From assembly GCA_019058015.1 (NCBI GenBank), contig JAHLWH010000032.1:1-35868 (forward strand): a stretch of DNA of 35,868 bases. The letters are read 5' to 3'. The position numbers and the translations under genes are program-made. Below the pieces are notes generated by a model. It saw only the letters and a list, made by a program, of their open reading frames with translations. It was not told the DNA's origin and searched no databases. This document shows positions 16,750 through 25,761 of this stretch, one piece after another; positions within the stretch are counted from its first letter, which is position 1, and each line of letters begins with the position of its first letter. The stretch comes from Promethearchaeota archaeon (GTDB lineage Archaea > Asgardarchaeota > Lokiarchaeia > Sigyniarchaeales > SOKP01).

Positions 16750-17370
16750 CTAGGCAGTTTCTTGCTCAGGCATTTCACCCTGAAGCTTCTTATAATGATT
16801 TAATACCCCTTGGCGTGCAGCATAAACAAATCCTCGCTTCACATTAACTCCCGTTATAGCTATCGTCTCATAGATTAGCGTTTGATTTAACTTTGCTTTA
16901 TCAAGTACCTCACGAATTTTATTTATCTCTATAATATCTTCTAAATCCCGTTTATTTGCACAAACAACAAGTGGAACTTCCGCTGGGTCTGAAAAACTTT
17001 TAGAAATTAATCTATCTCCATAAAATTGTAATAATTCTTTTAAACTCCATATATTTTCTTCCCACTGGTCGATTAAACTGTCCCAAAAGAAGAGGATACA
17101 ATCAGTTCCTTTGAGGACCGTTCGTCTCTGGAATTTGTGGCGTCTTTGACCGGCGACGGTATAAACTTGGAACACCACATTGCTTACTCGGGCTACCACT
17201 CTATCAAAGAACAATGTACGACCAGTTGGATCAGCTATCTGTTGCATATCACCTGAAGCAAGTCCCTCTTTCTTGTATACCCACTCTAAGGCAGTTGTTT
17301 TTCCTCCTAAAGATGGACCCCAGAATACAACTTTGAAAACCAGTGTTCCATCCCCGCGACGACTTGGAAT
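16750..17370 (-). CDS. MglA/Rag-like small GTPase
   Basis: The frame is open through a complete Ras-superfamily G domain. It has a P-loop GPSLGGKTT (17294-17320), a switch II VYTVAGQRRHK (TVAGQ in place of DTAGQ, as in MglA/Rag-like families), the guanine-specificity NKRD, and a final TIAITGVNVKRG region. The ATG at 17247 would cut off the P-loop, so translation must begin upstream. No ATG, GTG or TTG is in frame there; an ATT at 17370, behind a GGAGAGG purine tract, is the best candidate and gives ~206 residues. There is no C-terminal lipidation motif. MglA-type GTPases pair with Roadblock proteins, and one is encoded at 30143-30493. Confidence 0.8.
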   Translation of the reverse strand: MPSRRGDGTLVFKVVFWGPSLGGKTTALEWVYKKEGLASGDMQQIADPTGRTLFFDRVVARVSNVVFQVYTVAGQRRHKFQRRTVLKGTDCILFFWDSLIDQWEENIWSLKELLQFYGDRLISKSFSDPAEVPLVVCANKRDLEDIIEINKIREVLDKAKLNQTLIYETIAITGVNVKRGFVYAARQGVLNHYKKLQGEMPEQETA

Positions 17371-17559
17371 ATTTAATCCTCTCCTATTAAAAATTTTTTA
17401 TTTATTAATTTTGATAAGTAAGATTGTTATAAAATTTATAAGAATTCTCTTAAATTAATGTTATCTAAATTATATTAATTTAATATTGTTTAAAGTATTT
17501 AAATAATATCTACTAATAAGATATCTCAAAATTTGAGTCTGACGGTTAGGTATCTTCTC

Positions 17560-18087
17560 ATGATTGATGATAGCAAAGATGAAATTTTAATTGGTTTGAT
17601 AGCAGATACACACATCCCTTCCCGATGTGTAGAAATTCCTAAAATAATTATTGATGATTTTTTAGATAAGAGTGTGGATTATGTGTTTCATTTGGGCGAC
17701 TTTACTGAGTATCGTGTGTATGAAGAGTTACAAGATATATTTGGAAAGCACAAGGTCATAGGAATTAGAGGAAATATGGATGATTCGAAAATTAATGCAG
17801 AATTACCTGATCGCTTAGAATTAACTGCGTATGGATATAATATTTTGTTATTACATGGCTGGGGTGGTCCTAATATGGTGATACGACGTTTAAAGAAACA
17901 TGTTGATTTGGAAAAATATCATATTATATTATTTGGACATATACACAAGCCATTAACTGAAAAGGTTGAGAATCAATATTTCATTAATCCAGGGACCCCA
18001 ACTGATAAAAAATTCACGGACATTAACTCATATGGATTTTTAACTTTATCAAAGGAGAAAATTAAACCTGAAATTCGTTATTTATAA
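17560..18087 (+). CDS. Calcineurin-like phosphodiesterase (YfcE/MJ0936 type)
   Basis: The metallophosphoesterase motifs are complete: GLIADTHIP (Asp16, His18), FHLGD (Asp47), RGNMD (Asn72), LLHG (His99) and FGHIHKP (His127, His129), binding two metals. The 175-residue length is usual for the YfcE/MJ0936 family of soluble phosphodiesterases, whose members hydrolyse simple phosphodiesters or cyclic nucleotides in vitro. The physiological substrate here is unknown. The ATG at 17560 is preferred to the TTG at 17533 because the first beta strand begins shortly after it. A TATA-like TTTAAATA lies about 55-60 bases upstream. The gene is divergent from the small GTPase and convergent with gyrA, 26 bp away. 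Confidence 0.85.
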   Translation: MIDDSKDEILIGLIADTHIPSRCVEIPKIIIDDFLDKSVDYVFHLGDFTEYRVYEELQDIFGKHKVIGIRGNMDDSKINAELPDRLELTAYGYNILLLHGWGGPNMVIRRLKKHVDLEKYHIILFGHIHKPLTEKVENQYFINPGTPTDKKFTDINSYGFLTLSKEKIKPEIRYL

Positions 18088-18113
18088 TCTTTTTTTCATT
18101 AATCTGTTATTTA

Positions 18114-20561
18114 TTACTTAGATCTGTCGTTTGCTACTTCTATGCATTTTCCTATAGTAACGACCTCATCATCCTCATGAAGATCCATTGCTTTAACTCC
18201 TTGTGTGACTCTGTGGCTAACTCTAATTGAATCACAATGGATTCTTATAACTTGTCCTTTTTTTGTGCCTAATAATAAATCTTTCCCTGCAGCCCGTTGT
18301 ATTGCGATTACTTCATCATCCTTCGATTTACAATGAATATTTATTACTCCTTTTGCGTTTCTTGAGGTTTTTCTGTATTCTTTAACCGAACTACATTTTC
18401 CTAATCCTTTTTTAGTTAAAGTGAGAATTTTAGTTTTCTCATCCGTTAATAAAGCACCGATTACCTCATCATTTTCACGTAATTTTATACCCCTCACGCC
18501 CATTGCTGTCCTTCCTAGATTTTTAAGTTGTTTAACGTCAAATCTAGCGGCATAACCATTTTTTGTTCCAATAAAAATATCTTTATTCTCATCTTCGAGT
18601 TTTAATACTGTTATCAACTCATCATTTGGTCTGATTTTGATTGCAATTATTCCACTTTTAGAAATTTTTGAGAAATATTTTAATAAAGTTTTCTTGACTA
18701 ACCCATTTTTAGATACAAAAATAAGTTTATCATCTTCTGAGAATTTACTGATCGGAATCATATGGGCGATTTTTTCATTTTCTTTTAATTTTAGTAATCT
18801 AATGATTGAACGACCTTTAGATGTTCGTGATTGTTTTGGAAGGTTATAACATCTTAAGGAATAAACTCGTCCCTTACTAGTAAAAAATAGGATAAAATCA
18901 TGAGTAACACATGAGAAAATATCTTGTATGAAATCTTCCTCGTCCATTTTTATAATTTTTTTTCCTTTACCGCCCCGATGTTGTAGTTGATAAACTTCTG
19001 TTGGGATTCGTTTAATATATTGATTGCTAGTAAGTATAACAATAGTTGATTTAACTTTGATTAAATCTTGCCGTTTAATCTCTTTTTGATGAGATAAATC
19101 TAGGATCTGTGTTCTACGTTTATCACCGAACTTTTTGGATAATTCTATTAACTCATTTTTTATAATTTTATATCTTATTTTTTCATCTGCAATAATTTCT
19201 TCAAGTTCTTTTATCTTAATGATTAAATCTTTTTTATCATCTACCAGTTTTTGTCTTTCTAAGCTTGTTAATCTTGAAAGTCTCATAGCTAAAATTGCCT
19301 CAGATTGAATTTTGGTTAGACTATATTTTGTTATCAATTTTTTATTTGCTTCTGCTGCGTCTTTAGAACTTTTTATTATTTGAATGATGTTATCAATATC
19401 ATCGAGAGCAATTAATAAACCTTCAATTTTATGTAATTTCTTTTTAGCCTCATCTCGGTCAAATACAGAACGTTTATATACAACTCTTTCTCTATGATTT
19501 AAATATTCTTTAATTAATTCAAGTAAATTTAGGATCTTAGGTTGTAATCCCTTATTTATTAGTGTTAAATTAATTATATTAAATGAATCTTGGAGTTTTG
19601 TTTTTTTATAGAGAATATTTTCAACAAGTTTAGGTTCTCCATCCTTGGAGAGTTCAATAACTATTCTCATACCCTTTTGATCTGACTCATCCCTTAAGGC
19701 TTTAATATCTGGCATCTCTTTATTGCGAATGAGTTTTGCAATTGAATGCATAAGAGAAGTTTTATTTACTAAATAAGGGATTTCTGTTATTACAACTGCT
19801 GTTTTATCTTTTTTAATGTTTTCTACAGAAATTTTTCCTCTTATTATTAATTTTCCACGACCTGTTTCATATGATTGTAATATGCTTTTGGGATTTATAA
19901 TAATCCCTCCAGTTGGGAAGTCGGGACCTTTTATAATTTTTGAGAGTTCTTTAATTGAAATTTCTGGTTTTTCAATTTTCGCAATAATACCATTGCAAAT
20001 TTCAGTTAAATTGTGCGGTGCCATATTAGTCGACATTCCAACTGCAATCCCACTCGTTCCATTCACTAATAAAGTTGGAAATTTTGAAGGTAAAACTTTT
20101 GGTTCTTTATTTGATCCATCGAAATTATCCATAAACTCTACTGTCTCTTTTTTAATATCTTCAAAAATTTCATTTGAAATTTGTGCTAGCCTTGCTTCTG
20201 TATATCGCATTGCTGCTGGTGGATCTCCATCAACAGAACCAAAATTGCCATGGCCTTGAATCAGAGGATATCTTATCGAAAAATCTTGAGCTAATCGAGC
20301 TAATGAATTATAAATGGCTTGGTCTCCATGAGGATGATAATCACCAAGCACATACCCAACTATTTTAGCACTTTTAACAAATGGTCTAGTATAAAGGAAA
20401 TTGTCTCTATACATTAGATAGAGTATTCTTCTATGGACCGGCTTTAATCCATCTCTAACATCAGGAATAGCTCGCCCAACAATCACGGACATTGCATAAT
20501 CAATATACCTTTCCTCTAACTCAATTCCAATTTTTTTTTCTAAAATCTTTTCTGAACTCAT
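18114..20561 (-). CDS. gyrA: DNA gyrase subunit A
   Basis: This 815-residue protein has the expected GyrA layout: a winged-helix breakage-reunion domain with the catalytic tyrosine in AAMRYTEARL (Tyr120), a tower and coiled-coil region, and a C-terminal beta-pinwheel. The pinwheel begins with a gyrase box variant QHRGGKG near residue 527 (canonical QRRGGKG). The box separates gyrase, which introduces negative supercoils, from topoisomerase IV. Pinwheel repeats such as GRVYSLRCYNLP, GYAARFDV and GQVIRIHC follow. It starts 37 bp behind gyrB, forming a gyrBA operon. Gyrase is a bacterial-type enzyme found in only some archaea, so an old transfer is likely. The Arg to His change in the box is worth noting. 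Confidence 0.95.
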   Translation of the reverse strand: MSSEKILEKKIGIELEERYIDYAMSVIVGRAIPDVRDGLKPVHRRILYLMYRDNFLYTRPFVKSAKIVGYVLGDYHPHGDQAIYNSLARLAQDFSIRYPLIQGHGNFGSVDGDPPAAMRYTEARLAQISNEIFEDIKKETVEFMDNFDGSNKEPKVLPSKFPTLLVNGTSGIAVGMSTNMAPHNLTEICNGIIAKIEKPEISIKELSKIIKGPDFPTGGIIINPKSILQSYETGRGKLIIRGKISVENIKKDKTAVVITEIPYLVNKTSLMHSIAKLIRNKEMPDIKALRDESDQKGMRIVIELSKDGEPKLVENILYKKTKLQDSFNIINLTLINKGLQPKILNLLELIKEYLNHRERVVYKRSVFDRDEAKKKLHKIEGLLIALDDIDNIIQIIKSSKDAAEANKKLITKYSLTKIQSEAILAMRLSRLTSLERQKLVDDKKDLIIKIKELEEIIADEKIRYKIIKNELIELSKKFGDKRRTQILDLSHQKEIKRQDLIKVKSTIVILTSNQYIKRIPTEVYQLQHRGGKGKKIIKMDEEDFIQDIFSCVTHDFILFFTSKGRVYSLRCYNLPKQSRTSKGRSIIRLLKLKENEKIAHMIPISKFSEDDKLIFVSKNGLVKKTLLKYFSKISKSGIIAIKIRPNDELITVLKLEDENKDIFIGTKNGYAARFDVKQLKNLGRTAMGVRGIKLRENDEVIGALLTDEKTKILTLTKKGLGKCSSVKEYRKTSRNAKGVINIHCKSKDDEVIAIQRAAGKDLLLGTKKGQVIRIHCDSIRVSHRVTQGVKAMDLHEDDEVVTIGKCIEVANDRSK

Positions 20562-20598
20562 AATTTCACTCTAATTTTTAGTGATAAAATAAATAAAA

Positions 20599-22611
20599 TT
20601 AAATATCCAAGACTTTTACATCCTTATATTTATCTGTAATAAATTTTTTTCTGGGTTGGACGTCATCTCCCATTAATTGAGAAAATATTTGATCAGTTTC
20701 AATCAAATCTTCAATTTTAACTCGTAAAAGTGATCGATTATCTTTATTCATCGTTGTTTCATATAACTCTTGAGGATTCATTTCTCCCAAACCTTTATAC
20801 CGCTGTATTTTTATAGATCCCTTGTTTTCCATTTTTATTTTGTATTTTTCCATTAAATCCTTAACTGTATTATCCCTTTCTTTGTCATTAAATGCATATC
20901 TTGTAAAATTTCTATAATGAATTTTGTATAAAGGGGGTAAAGCAATGTAAAGATGTCCCTTTTCAATTAATGGGCGCATATATCTAAAGAAAAAAGTTAA
21001 TAAAAGTGTTTCAATATGAGATCCATCGATGTCTGCATCACACATAATAATAATTTTGTGATAACGAAGTTTAGCTAAATCGAAAGGTTCATCATCTATA
21101 CCCTCAATTCCTGCGTCAATGGTTTTAATCATTGCTTGTATCTCGTTATTATTAAGAATTTTATGAATTCGGGATTTTTCAACATTTAGAATTTTCCCTC
21201 GTAAAGGTAAAATTGCTTGAAATTCTCTATCACGCCCTTGTTTGGCCGAACCACCAGCCGAAGATCCCTCTACAATAAAAAGTTCGCATTTTTCTGATTC
21301 ACTTGAAGAGCAATCTGCAAGTTTACCGGGTAATCGAATTGAATCTAAAACAGATTTCCTACGAATTAACGATTTCGCTTTTTGAGCAGCATCTCTTGCT
21401 TTTTTTGCTTCTAATGCTTTATAAATTATTGATTTTGCAATCTCCGGATTTTCTTCCAAATATTTTTCTAATTCATTAGATACAATCCTACTAACTATTT
21501 GTCTTATTTCAGGATTTCCTAGTTTTATCTTTGTTTGGCTTTCAAATTGTGGATCAGGCAACATTATTGAGAGAATTGCTGTTAATCCTTCTCTAACATC
21601 TTCACCTGATAATATCACGTCTTTAAATTTCTTAAATTTTTCATTTTCAAGATATGAATTCATAACCCTTGTTAATGCACCTTTAAATCCGGTTAAGTGA
21701 GTACCCCCTTCTATAGTATTAATTGTATTTACAAAAGTTAAAATGTTTGTCCCATAACTTTGATTATATTGCATAGCTACTTCAACTAAAATTTCTTCCG
21801 TACCAGATTCTTTTTTTTTAACAAAAGCTTTTTTAAGATAAATTGGAGTTGGAATCAATAATTTCTTATTTTTATTAAGAAAAGATACAAAATCTATCAA
21901 GCCCCCCTTAAAATAATATTCAATGGGTTCTTCAATATTTTCATTTAGGATTGAAAATTTTGTGTTGGGAGCAAGAAAAGCTAATTCTCTCACGCGATTA
22001 GATATTTTACTAATATTCCATATATCATCTTCGGGATTAAAATCAAATATTTCATTATCTGGATAGAATGAGATTTTGGTTTCAGTTATATTTACTTCAT
22101 TTTCTGGTAAATTTATTATTTCAGGTTCGGAAACACTTACGCCTTTAGAAAATATTTGTTTATAAAGTTTTCCCTCTCTTTTTATTTCAACAATCAATTT
22201 TTCAGTTAGTGCACTCACAACAGAAAGCCCCACTCCATGCAAACCACCTGATATCCTATATGCTTTACTATCAAATTTACCTCCTGCATGTAAATGCTCA
22301 AGAATAACTTCTGGAGTGTATTTACCATATTCTGGATGTTTTCCGATTGGAATTCCACGTCCATTGTCGATAATCTCAACAGAATTATCAGAATTTATAA
22401 TAATATCAATTTTATCGCAAAATCCTGCCAAACTTTCATCTATTGAATTATCAATGACTTCAAAAATAAGGTGGTGCAGTCCATTTTCCCCAGTATCGCC
22501 AATATACATAGCAGGTCTTTTTCTAACTCCTTCTAATCCCTTTAAAACTTTAATACTTTCTGCATCATAAACGGAATTGTTTTGATTTTGGGGGTGTTTA
22601 TTTGAATCCAA
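20599..22611 (-). CDS. gyrB: DNA gyrase subunit B
   Basis: This 670-residue protein has a GHKL ATPase domain (EVIDNSIDE at 51-59, DNGRGIP at 82-88, GGLHGVG at 122-128) followed by a TOPRIM domain with FIVEGSSAGG (Glu near 447) and MCDADIDGSH (the metal-binding DxD near 522). It ends in the usual RYKGLGEMNP and LMGDDVQPRK segments. It supplies ATP hydrolysis and strand transport for GyrA. The start is a TTG at 22611, supported by an AGGAAGG ribosome-binding site just upstream. The 22612-22872 gap to the next gene holds AT-rich promoter-like sequence. It is probably the first gene of a gyrBA operon. Confidence 0.95.
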   Translation of the reverse strand: MDSNKHPQNQNNSVYDAESIKVLKGLEGVRKRPAMYIGDTGENGLHHLIFEVIDNSIDESLAGFCDKIDIIINSDNSVEIIDNGRGIPIGKHPEYGKYTPEVILEHLHAGGKFDSKAYRISGGLHGVGLSVVSALTEKLIVEIKREGKLYKQIFSKGVSVSEPEIINLPENEVNITETKISFYPDNEIFDFNPEDDIWNISKISNRVRELAFLAPNTKFSILNENIEEPIEYYFKGGLIDFVSFLNKNKKLLIPTPIYLKKAFVKKKESGTEEILVEVAMQYNQSYGTNILTFVNTINTIEGGTHLTGFKGALTRVMNSYLENEKFKKFKDVILSGEDVREGLTAILSIMLPDPQFESQTKIKLGNPEIRQIVSRIVSNELEKYLEENPEIAKSIIYKALEAKKARDAAQKAKSLIRRKSVLDSIRLPGKLADCSSSESEKCELFIVEGSSAGGSAKQGRDREFQAILPLRGKILNVEKSRIHKILNNNEIQAMIKTIDAGIEGIDDEPFDLAKLRYHKIIIMCDADIDGSHIETLLLTFFFRYMRPLIEKGHLYIALPPLYKIHYRNFTRYAFNDKERDNTVKDLMEKYKIKMENKGSIKIQRYKGLGEMNPQELYETTMNKDNRSLLRVKIEDLIETDQIFSQLMGDDVQPRKKFITDKYKDVKVLDI

Positions 22612-22872
22612 AAATTAATCCTTCCTACCTATTTTTTTCTAATTATATTTGATTTAATATAGGTGAAAACGTATTCTTTATTTGTAGGCTTCTATATAAA
22701 TATAAGACAATTAACGATATAAACCTATAGGAGTTTTTTTTATCAATTTTGGAAAATAAATTATCAAAATCTATAATGAAAATTAGAAGTTATTATTGTT
22801 TTCCGAAATATGTTGCAAAATTTTATACAATTATTATTTAGAAAATTCTCTGTTCTAGAAAGATGATATCAT
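22612..22872 (-). promoter_or_regulatory. Upstream region of gyrBA
   Basis: This 261-bp interval has no credible gene. On the minus strand it carries TATA-like elements (about 22694-22707 and about 22640-22660) and the AGGAAGG ribosome-binding site of gyrB close to its TTG start. It also holds the end of transcription from the upstream dihydropteroate-synthase-like gene. Any supercoiling-sensitive control cannot be read from sequence. Confidence 0.4.
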
Positions 22873-23748
22873 TTAAATCCAATTTTTCCTATGATCTCTT
22901 ATTATTTTAGCCATTCTTATAAAATTATAGAAATCCTTATCTACATCGTGAGTTCTAACAATATGTGCACCATTATAAACGGCAATAGCCGTAGATGATA
23001 ATGATCCAAAATATCTATCTTTAGCATCGGGAATATCCAACGCATTTCCAATAAAAGATTTTCTGGATATCGCAACAAGTATTGGTTTCTTTAGAGATCT
23101 TAACTTATAAAGTTCGTTAATTATACCGATATCATATTGGAAGGTTTTTTCCTTAATCCATGCTCCAATTCCGGGATCTATTATGATTTTATCACTTGCA
23201 AAACCCTCATCCTCTAAAGATTTAATTGATTCATGTAATATATCCGAAATTTTTTCAATTAATAGGAGATCTCCGGGAATATTTTTTGATGCCATTAATA
23301 TTATGGGAATTTCCTTTTTGACTATAAAATCCTTTAGAGTCACATCTGTTTTAAGATTAGACACATCATTAATAATCATGTATTTATTGTGTTTACTTAT
23401 TGTTTCATAACACATTTCTGCAATCTTTTTGTATTGGGTATCAACGGAGATTATTATCTCTTGTGGGATTAATTTGCATACCCTTTTTATTACAGGAATT
23501 ATCCGATTCAATTCTTCATCGATAGAAATTTTTGCAGACCATGGAGCAGTCGAACGCGCACCAATATCTATAATTTTAGCACCATTTTGAATCATATTTT
23601 CAATAATGGAAGATAAATCATTTAAATCCATTAAAACAGAACCTTTATAGAATGATTCTGGACTTAGATTTATTACTCCTATAATTGTAATTGGGAAAGA
23701 ATCACCTATCTCTAAGCAATCAAACAATTTAATGTTAATTAAACTCAT
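22873..23748 (-). CDS. folP: Dihydropteroate synthase-like protein
   Basis: This TIM-barrel protein has the pterin-binding signature GVINLSPESFY (24-34), IDIGARSTAPWS (60-71), SVDTQ, IIND, DPGIGAW, AISRKSF and a closing RTHDV. In classical FolP these correspond to NxTPDSF, the GxESTRP loop, SVDT, the DPGxGF lysine loop and RVHDV. The canonical Pro-Asp is replaced by Pro-Glu and parts of the loops differ, as in archaeal relatives that may serve tetrahydromethanopterin or another pterin route. The ATG at 23748 is preferred to the GTG at 23760. It is divergent from cofE over a ~118-bp AT-rich promoter region, so two cofactor genes share regulatory DNA. The exact substrate is uncertain. Confidence 0.75.
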   Translation of the reverse strand: MSLINIKLFDCLEIGDSFPITIIGVINLSPESFYKGSVLMDLNDLSSIIENMIQNGAKIIDIGARSTAPWSAKISIDEELNRIIPVIKRVCKLIPQEIIISVDTQYKKIAEMCYETISKHNKYMIINDVSNLKTDVTLKDFIVKKEIPIILMASKNIPGDLLLIEKISDILHESIKSLEDEGFASDKIIIDPGIGAWIKEKTFQYDIGIINELYKLRSLKKPILVAISRKSFIGNALDIPDAKDRYFGSLSSTAIAVYNGAHIVRTHDVDKDFYNFIRMAKIIRDHRKNWI

Positions 23749-23865
23749 ATGATCCTGCACGTCTCTAAGAAGTTCTTTATTATAAAATAATAAACATTAT
23801 GAAATAATAATTATTTCATTTTATTATAATAAGAAAATTGTCTTGAGTCCGTAATAGATGATTAT

Positions 23866-24651
23866 ATGATTGTTAATAGCGTAAAATTGCCAATTATTAA
23901 ATCCAATGATGATTTACTTCAAATTATTTTAGATACATTCGAGGAAAAAGATATTATTCTTGGAGATAAAGATATTGTGGTTATTTCTGAGAAAATTATT
24001 GCTACTGCACAAGGAAGAGTTGTAGATCTTACCAGTATTGGAAACGTTTCAGATCAAGCAAAAGAGTTAGCATTAAAATATAAAATGGATGAACGTATAG
24101 TAGAATTGATATTAAACGAAGCGGATATGGTATTAGGTGGAATAGATACTGTAGTATTAGCAGAAATCAATGGATTGTTAATTGCCAATGCAGGAATTGA
24201 TCATTCGAATTCGGGTGGTGAAAATTTTGTTGTGTTATTGCCAAAAAACCCTCAAAAAACCGTTAATGAATATCGAGCATTCTTTATGAAGGAATTTGAT
24301 CTTAAAAATTTAGGAGTAATTTTAGCGGATTCAAGGGTCCAGCCTTTAAAAAAAGGAACCATTGGTGTAGCTATTGCTGTTTCGGGTTTTGAACCAATTG
24401 AAGATTGTCGAGGTCGTGCCGATTTATTTGGAAGACTACTTCAAATTACCCAACGAGCTGTAGCAGATGACTTAGTGAGTGCAGCTCAAATTTTACTAGG
24501 TGAAGCTGATGAGCAAACACCCATTGTTATAATTAAAGGGGCACCAATTACTTTTATTGATAAGCCACCAAGTTCTATGCAAATGGATCCTGAAGAATGT
24601 TTATATATGAATATATTTGCACAATATCTACTGAAAAAAAAAAAACGATAA
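23866..24651 (+). CDS. cofE: Coenzyme F420-0:L-glutamate ligase
   Basis: This ~261-residue protein matches archaeal CofE, which adds glutamates to F420-0 using GTP and divalent metal. Visible family features are DIVVISEKIIATAQGRVV near the start, the NAGIDHSN segment, ILADSRVQPLKKGTIGVAIAVSGFEP (metal- and nucleotide-binding loop), DCRGRADLFGRLLQIT, and a C-terminal IVIIKGAP. Length is typical. It points to a deazaflavin (F420) cofactor in this organism. Other F420 synthesis genes (cofC, cofD, cofGH) are not in the window. The ATG at 23866 is the only good start; an earlier ATG at 23858 hits a stop at once. Confidence 0.9.
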   Translation: MIVNSVKLPIIKSNDDLLQIILDTFEEKDIILGDKDIVVISEKIIATAQGRVVDLTSIGNVSDQAKELALKYKMDERIVELILNEADMVLGGIDTVVLAEINGLLIANAGIDHSNSGGENFVVLLPKNPQKTVNEYRAFFMKEFDLKNLGVILADSRVQPLKKGTIGVAIAVSGFEPIEDCRGRADLFGRLLQITQRAVADDLVSAAQILLGEADEQTPIVIIKGAPITFIDKPPSSMQMDPEECLYMNIFAQYLLKKKKR

Positions 24652-24695
24652 AAAGAAAGAATAGATTTAATTTTTATCCCAAATAAATTAACAAA

Positions 24696-24871
24696 ATGTT
24701 AGCTATTACGTTTGGGATCCCATTTGATCCCAACGTTAACCACGATGAAAAACGCAAGGTTTTTAAAATGGGAGGAAAATGGTTGAGACTAAAAATATAA
24801 CAGAATATGCAACAGTTAGAAATAGAGATGAATGGGCTTCCGCATTAGTAGCAGCAGAATTTCTTACTTAA
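24696..24871 (+). pseudogene. Two overlapping short ORFs, probably a gene remnant
   Basis: ATG 24696 opens a 34-codon frame (MLAITFGIPFDPNVNHDEK) ending at 24800. A second ATG at 24779, just behind GGGAGGAAA, opens a 30-codon frame (MVETKNITEYATVRNRDEW) ending at 24871. Both are less AT-rich and more protein-like than the flanks, and a one-base shift would join them into a ~58-residue N-terminal segment. I do not recognise the family. They lie between cofE and the convergent vapC in a 282-bp interval that holds nothing else I can support. Confidence 0.35.
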
Positions 24872-24933
24872 TAAAATCCTTCGAAATTTTTTACATTTGG
24901 AATACAGATTGAATTTCTTAAAAGATACTTCTT

Positions 24934-25389
24934 TTATTTATCTTTCTTATTATTTTTAATATAATTTTCACAGAATTCCTTAGCTGTGAGGATATCCGTA
25001 AGGCTTTTAGCTTTTTCGAATTCTAGATCGTTTGTAATTAAACAAGATGCTCGTTCTAGTGTAGAACTAGCAACTATGATACAATCAGGTAATTTTAAAT
25101 TAGTTTTATACTTAATTTCTCCAGATTTATCTGCTAATTTTAGATCAAGATTAATGATTTTATAATTTTTATTGGAATATAGCCCTGCAAAAAATTCATC
25201 TTTATCTTTTAATTCATTAGTTTTATTATAACCTATACTTAATTCAGCGATAGTTACGATAGAAACAATGGCTTTTATATTACCTTCATCAATTTCATTT
25301 AATATAGTTTTAGAAAATTCATAAAATGGCTCTTCTTTATTTTTTACATTTAAGAAGATATTTGTATCTAATGTAATCTTCATTCCCAT
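24934..25389 (-). CDS. vapC: VapC-type PIN-domain toxin
   Basis: This 151-residue PIN-domain protein has the acidic quartet in place: Asp8 (LDTNIF), Glu49 (TIAELSIGY), Asp102 (LPDCIIVAS) and Asp121 (ITNDLEF). VapC toxins are Mg-dependent ribonucleases, often cutting tRNA or rRNA. Its start overlaps the end of the upstream antitoxin gene by 10 bases, the usual translationally coupled arrangement. The C-terminal tail is Lys/Asn-rich. The target RNA cannot be inferred. Confidence 0.9.
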   Translation of the reverse strand: MGMKITLDTNIFLNVKNKEEPFYEFSKTILNEIDEGNIKAIVSIVTIAELSIGYNKTNELKDKDEFFAGLYSNKNYKIINLDLKLADKSGEIKYKTNLKLPDCIIVASSTLERASCLITNDLEFEKAKSLTDILTAKEFCENYIKNNKKDK

Positions 25390-25613
25390 TCTTCCCGCAA
25401 ATTTCTTTGAAACTTTACACTACTAATTTTCCAGGGTTTTTGCTTTTCTAATATTTCGGAGATTTTATTGGTTCCAGACTTTCTAATAATTATTTCATTC
25501 TCTTCTAAATTAAAGATTAATCGGTCTCCTTGGACAATGCCCAATCTATCCCTAATTTCCTTAGGGATTGTTATTTGTCCCTTTTCGCTAATTACAGAGG
25601 TACCAATTATCAT
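25380..25613 (-). CDS. vapB: VapB-type AbrB-fold antitoxin
   Basis: This 77-residue protein has an N-terminal SpoVT-AbrB domain (SVISEKGQITIPKEIRDRLGI, then GDRLIFNLEENEIIIRK). The short C-terminal tail (EKQKPWKISSVKFQ) is the part expected to wrap around and block the PIN toxin. It overlaps vapC by 10 bases and precedes it, as in standard vapBC operons, where the complex represses its own promoter. Upstream 25614-25761 is AT-rich and shared with the divergent asnS. Confidence 0.9.
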   Translation of the reverse strand: MIIGTSVISEKGQITIPKEIRDRLGIVQGDRLIFNLEENEIIIRKSGTNKISEILEKQKPWKISSVKFQRNLREEWE

Positions 25614-25761
25614 AAATAATTACTTTATAATTCCTACAAAAAAATAAATCTTTTCATACTAATAAGTTTTACTCACAATTTCAAATTGTATTATATTTTA
25701 TTTTAAATGAACATATTTTTAAAAAAAGATTTAAACTGTCTTTTATTTACTTAATTCGAAA

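Noticed and set aside
18114-22611. Topoisomerase IV (ParC/ParE) in place of gyrase
   Set aside because: A recognisable gyrase box (QHRGGKG) and the gyrB-gyrA operon order favour gyrase.
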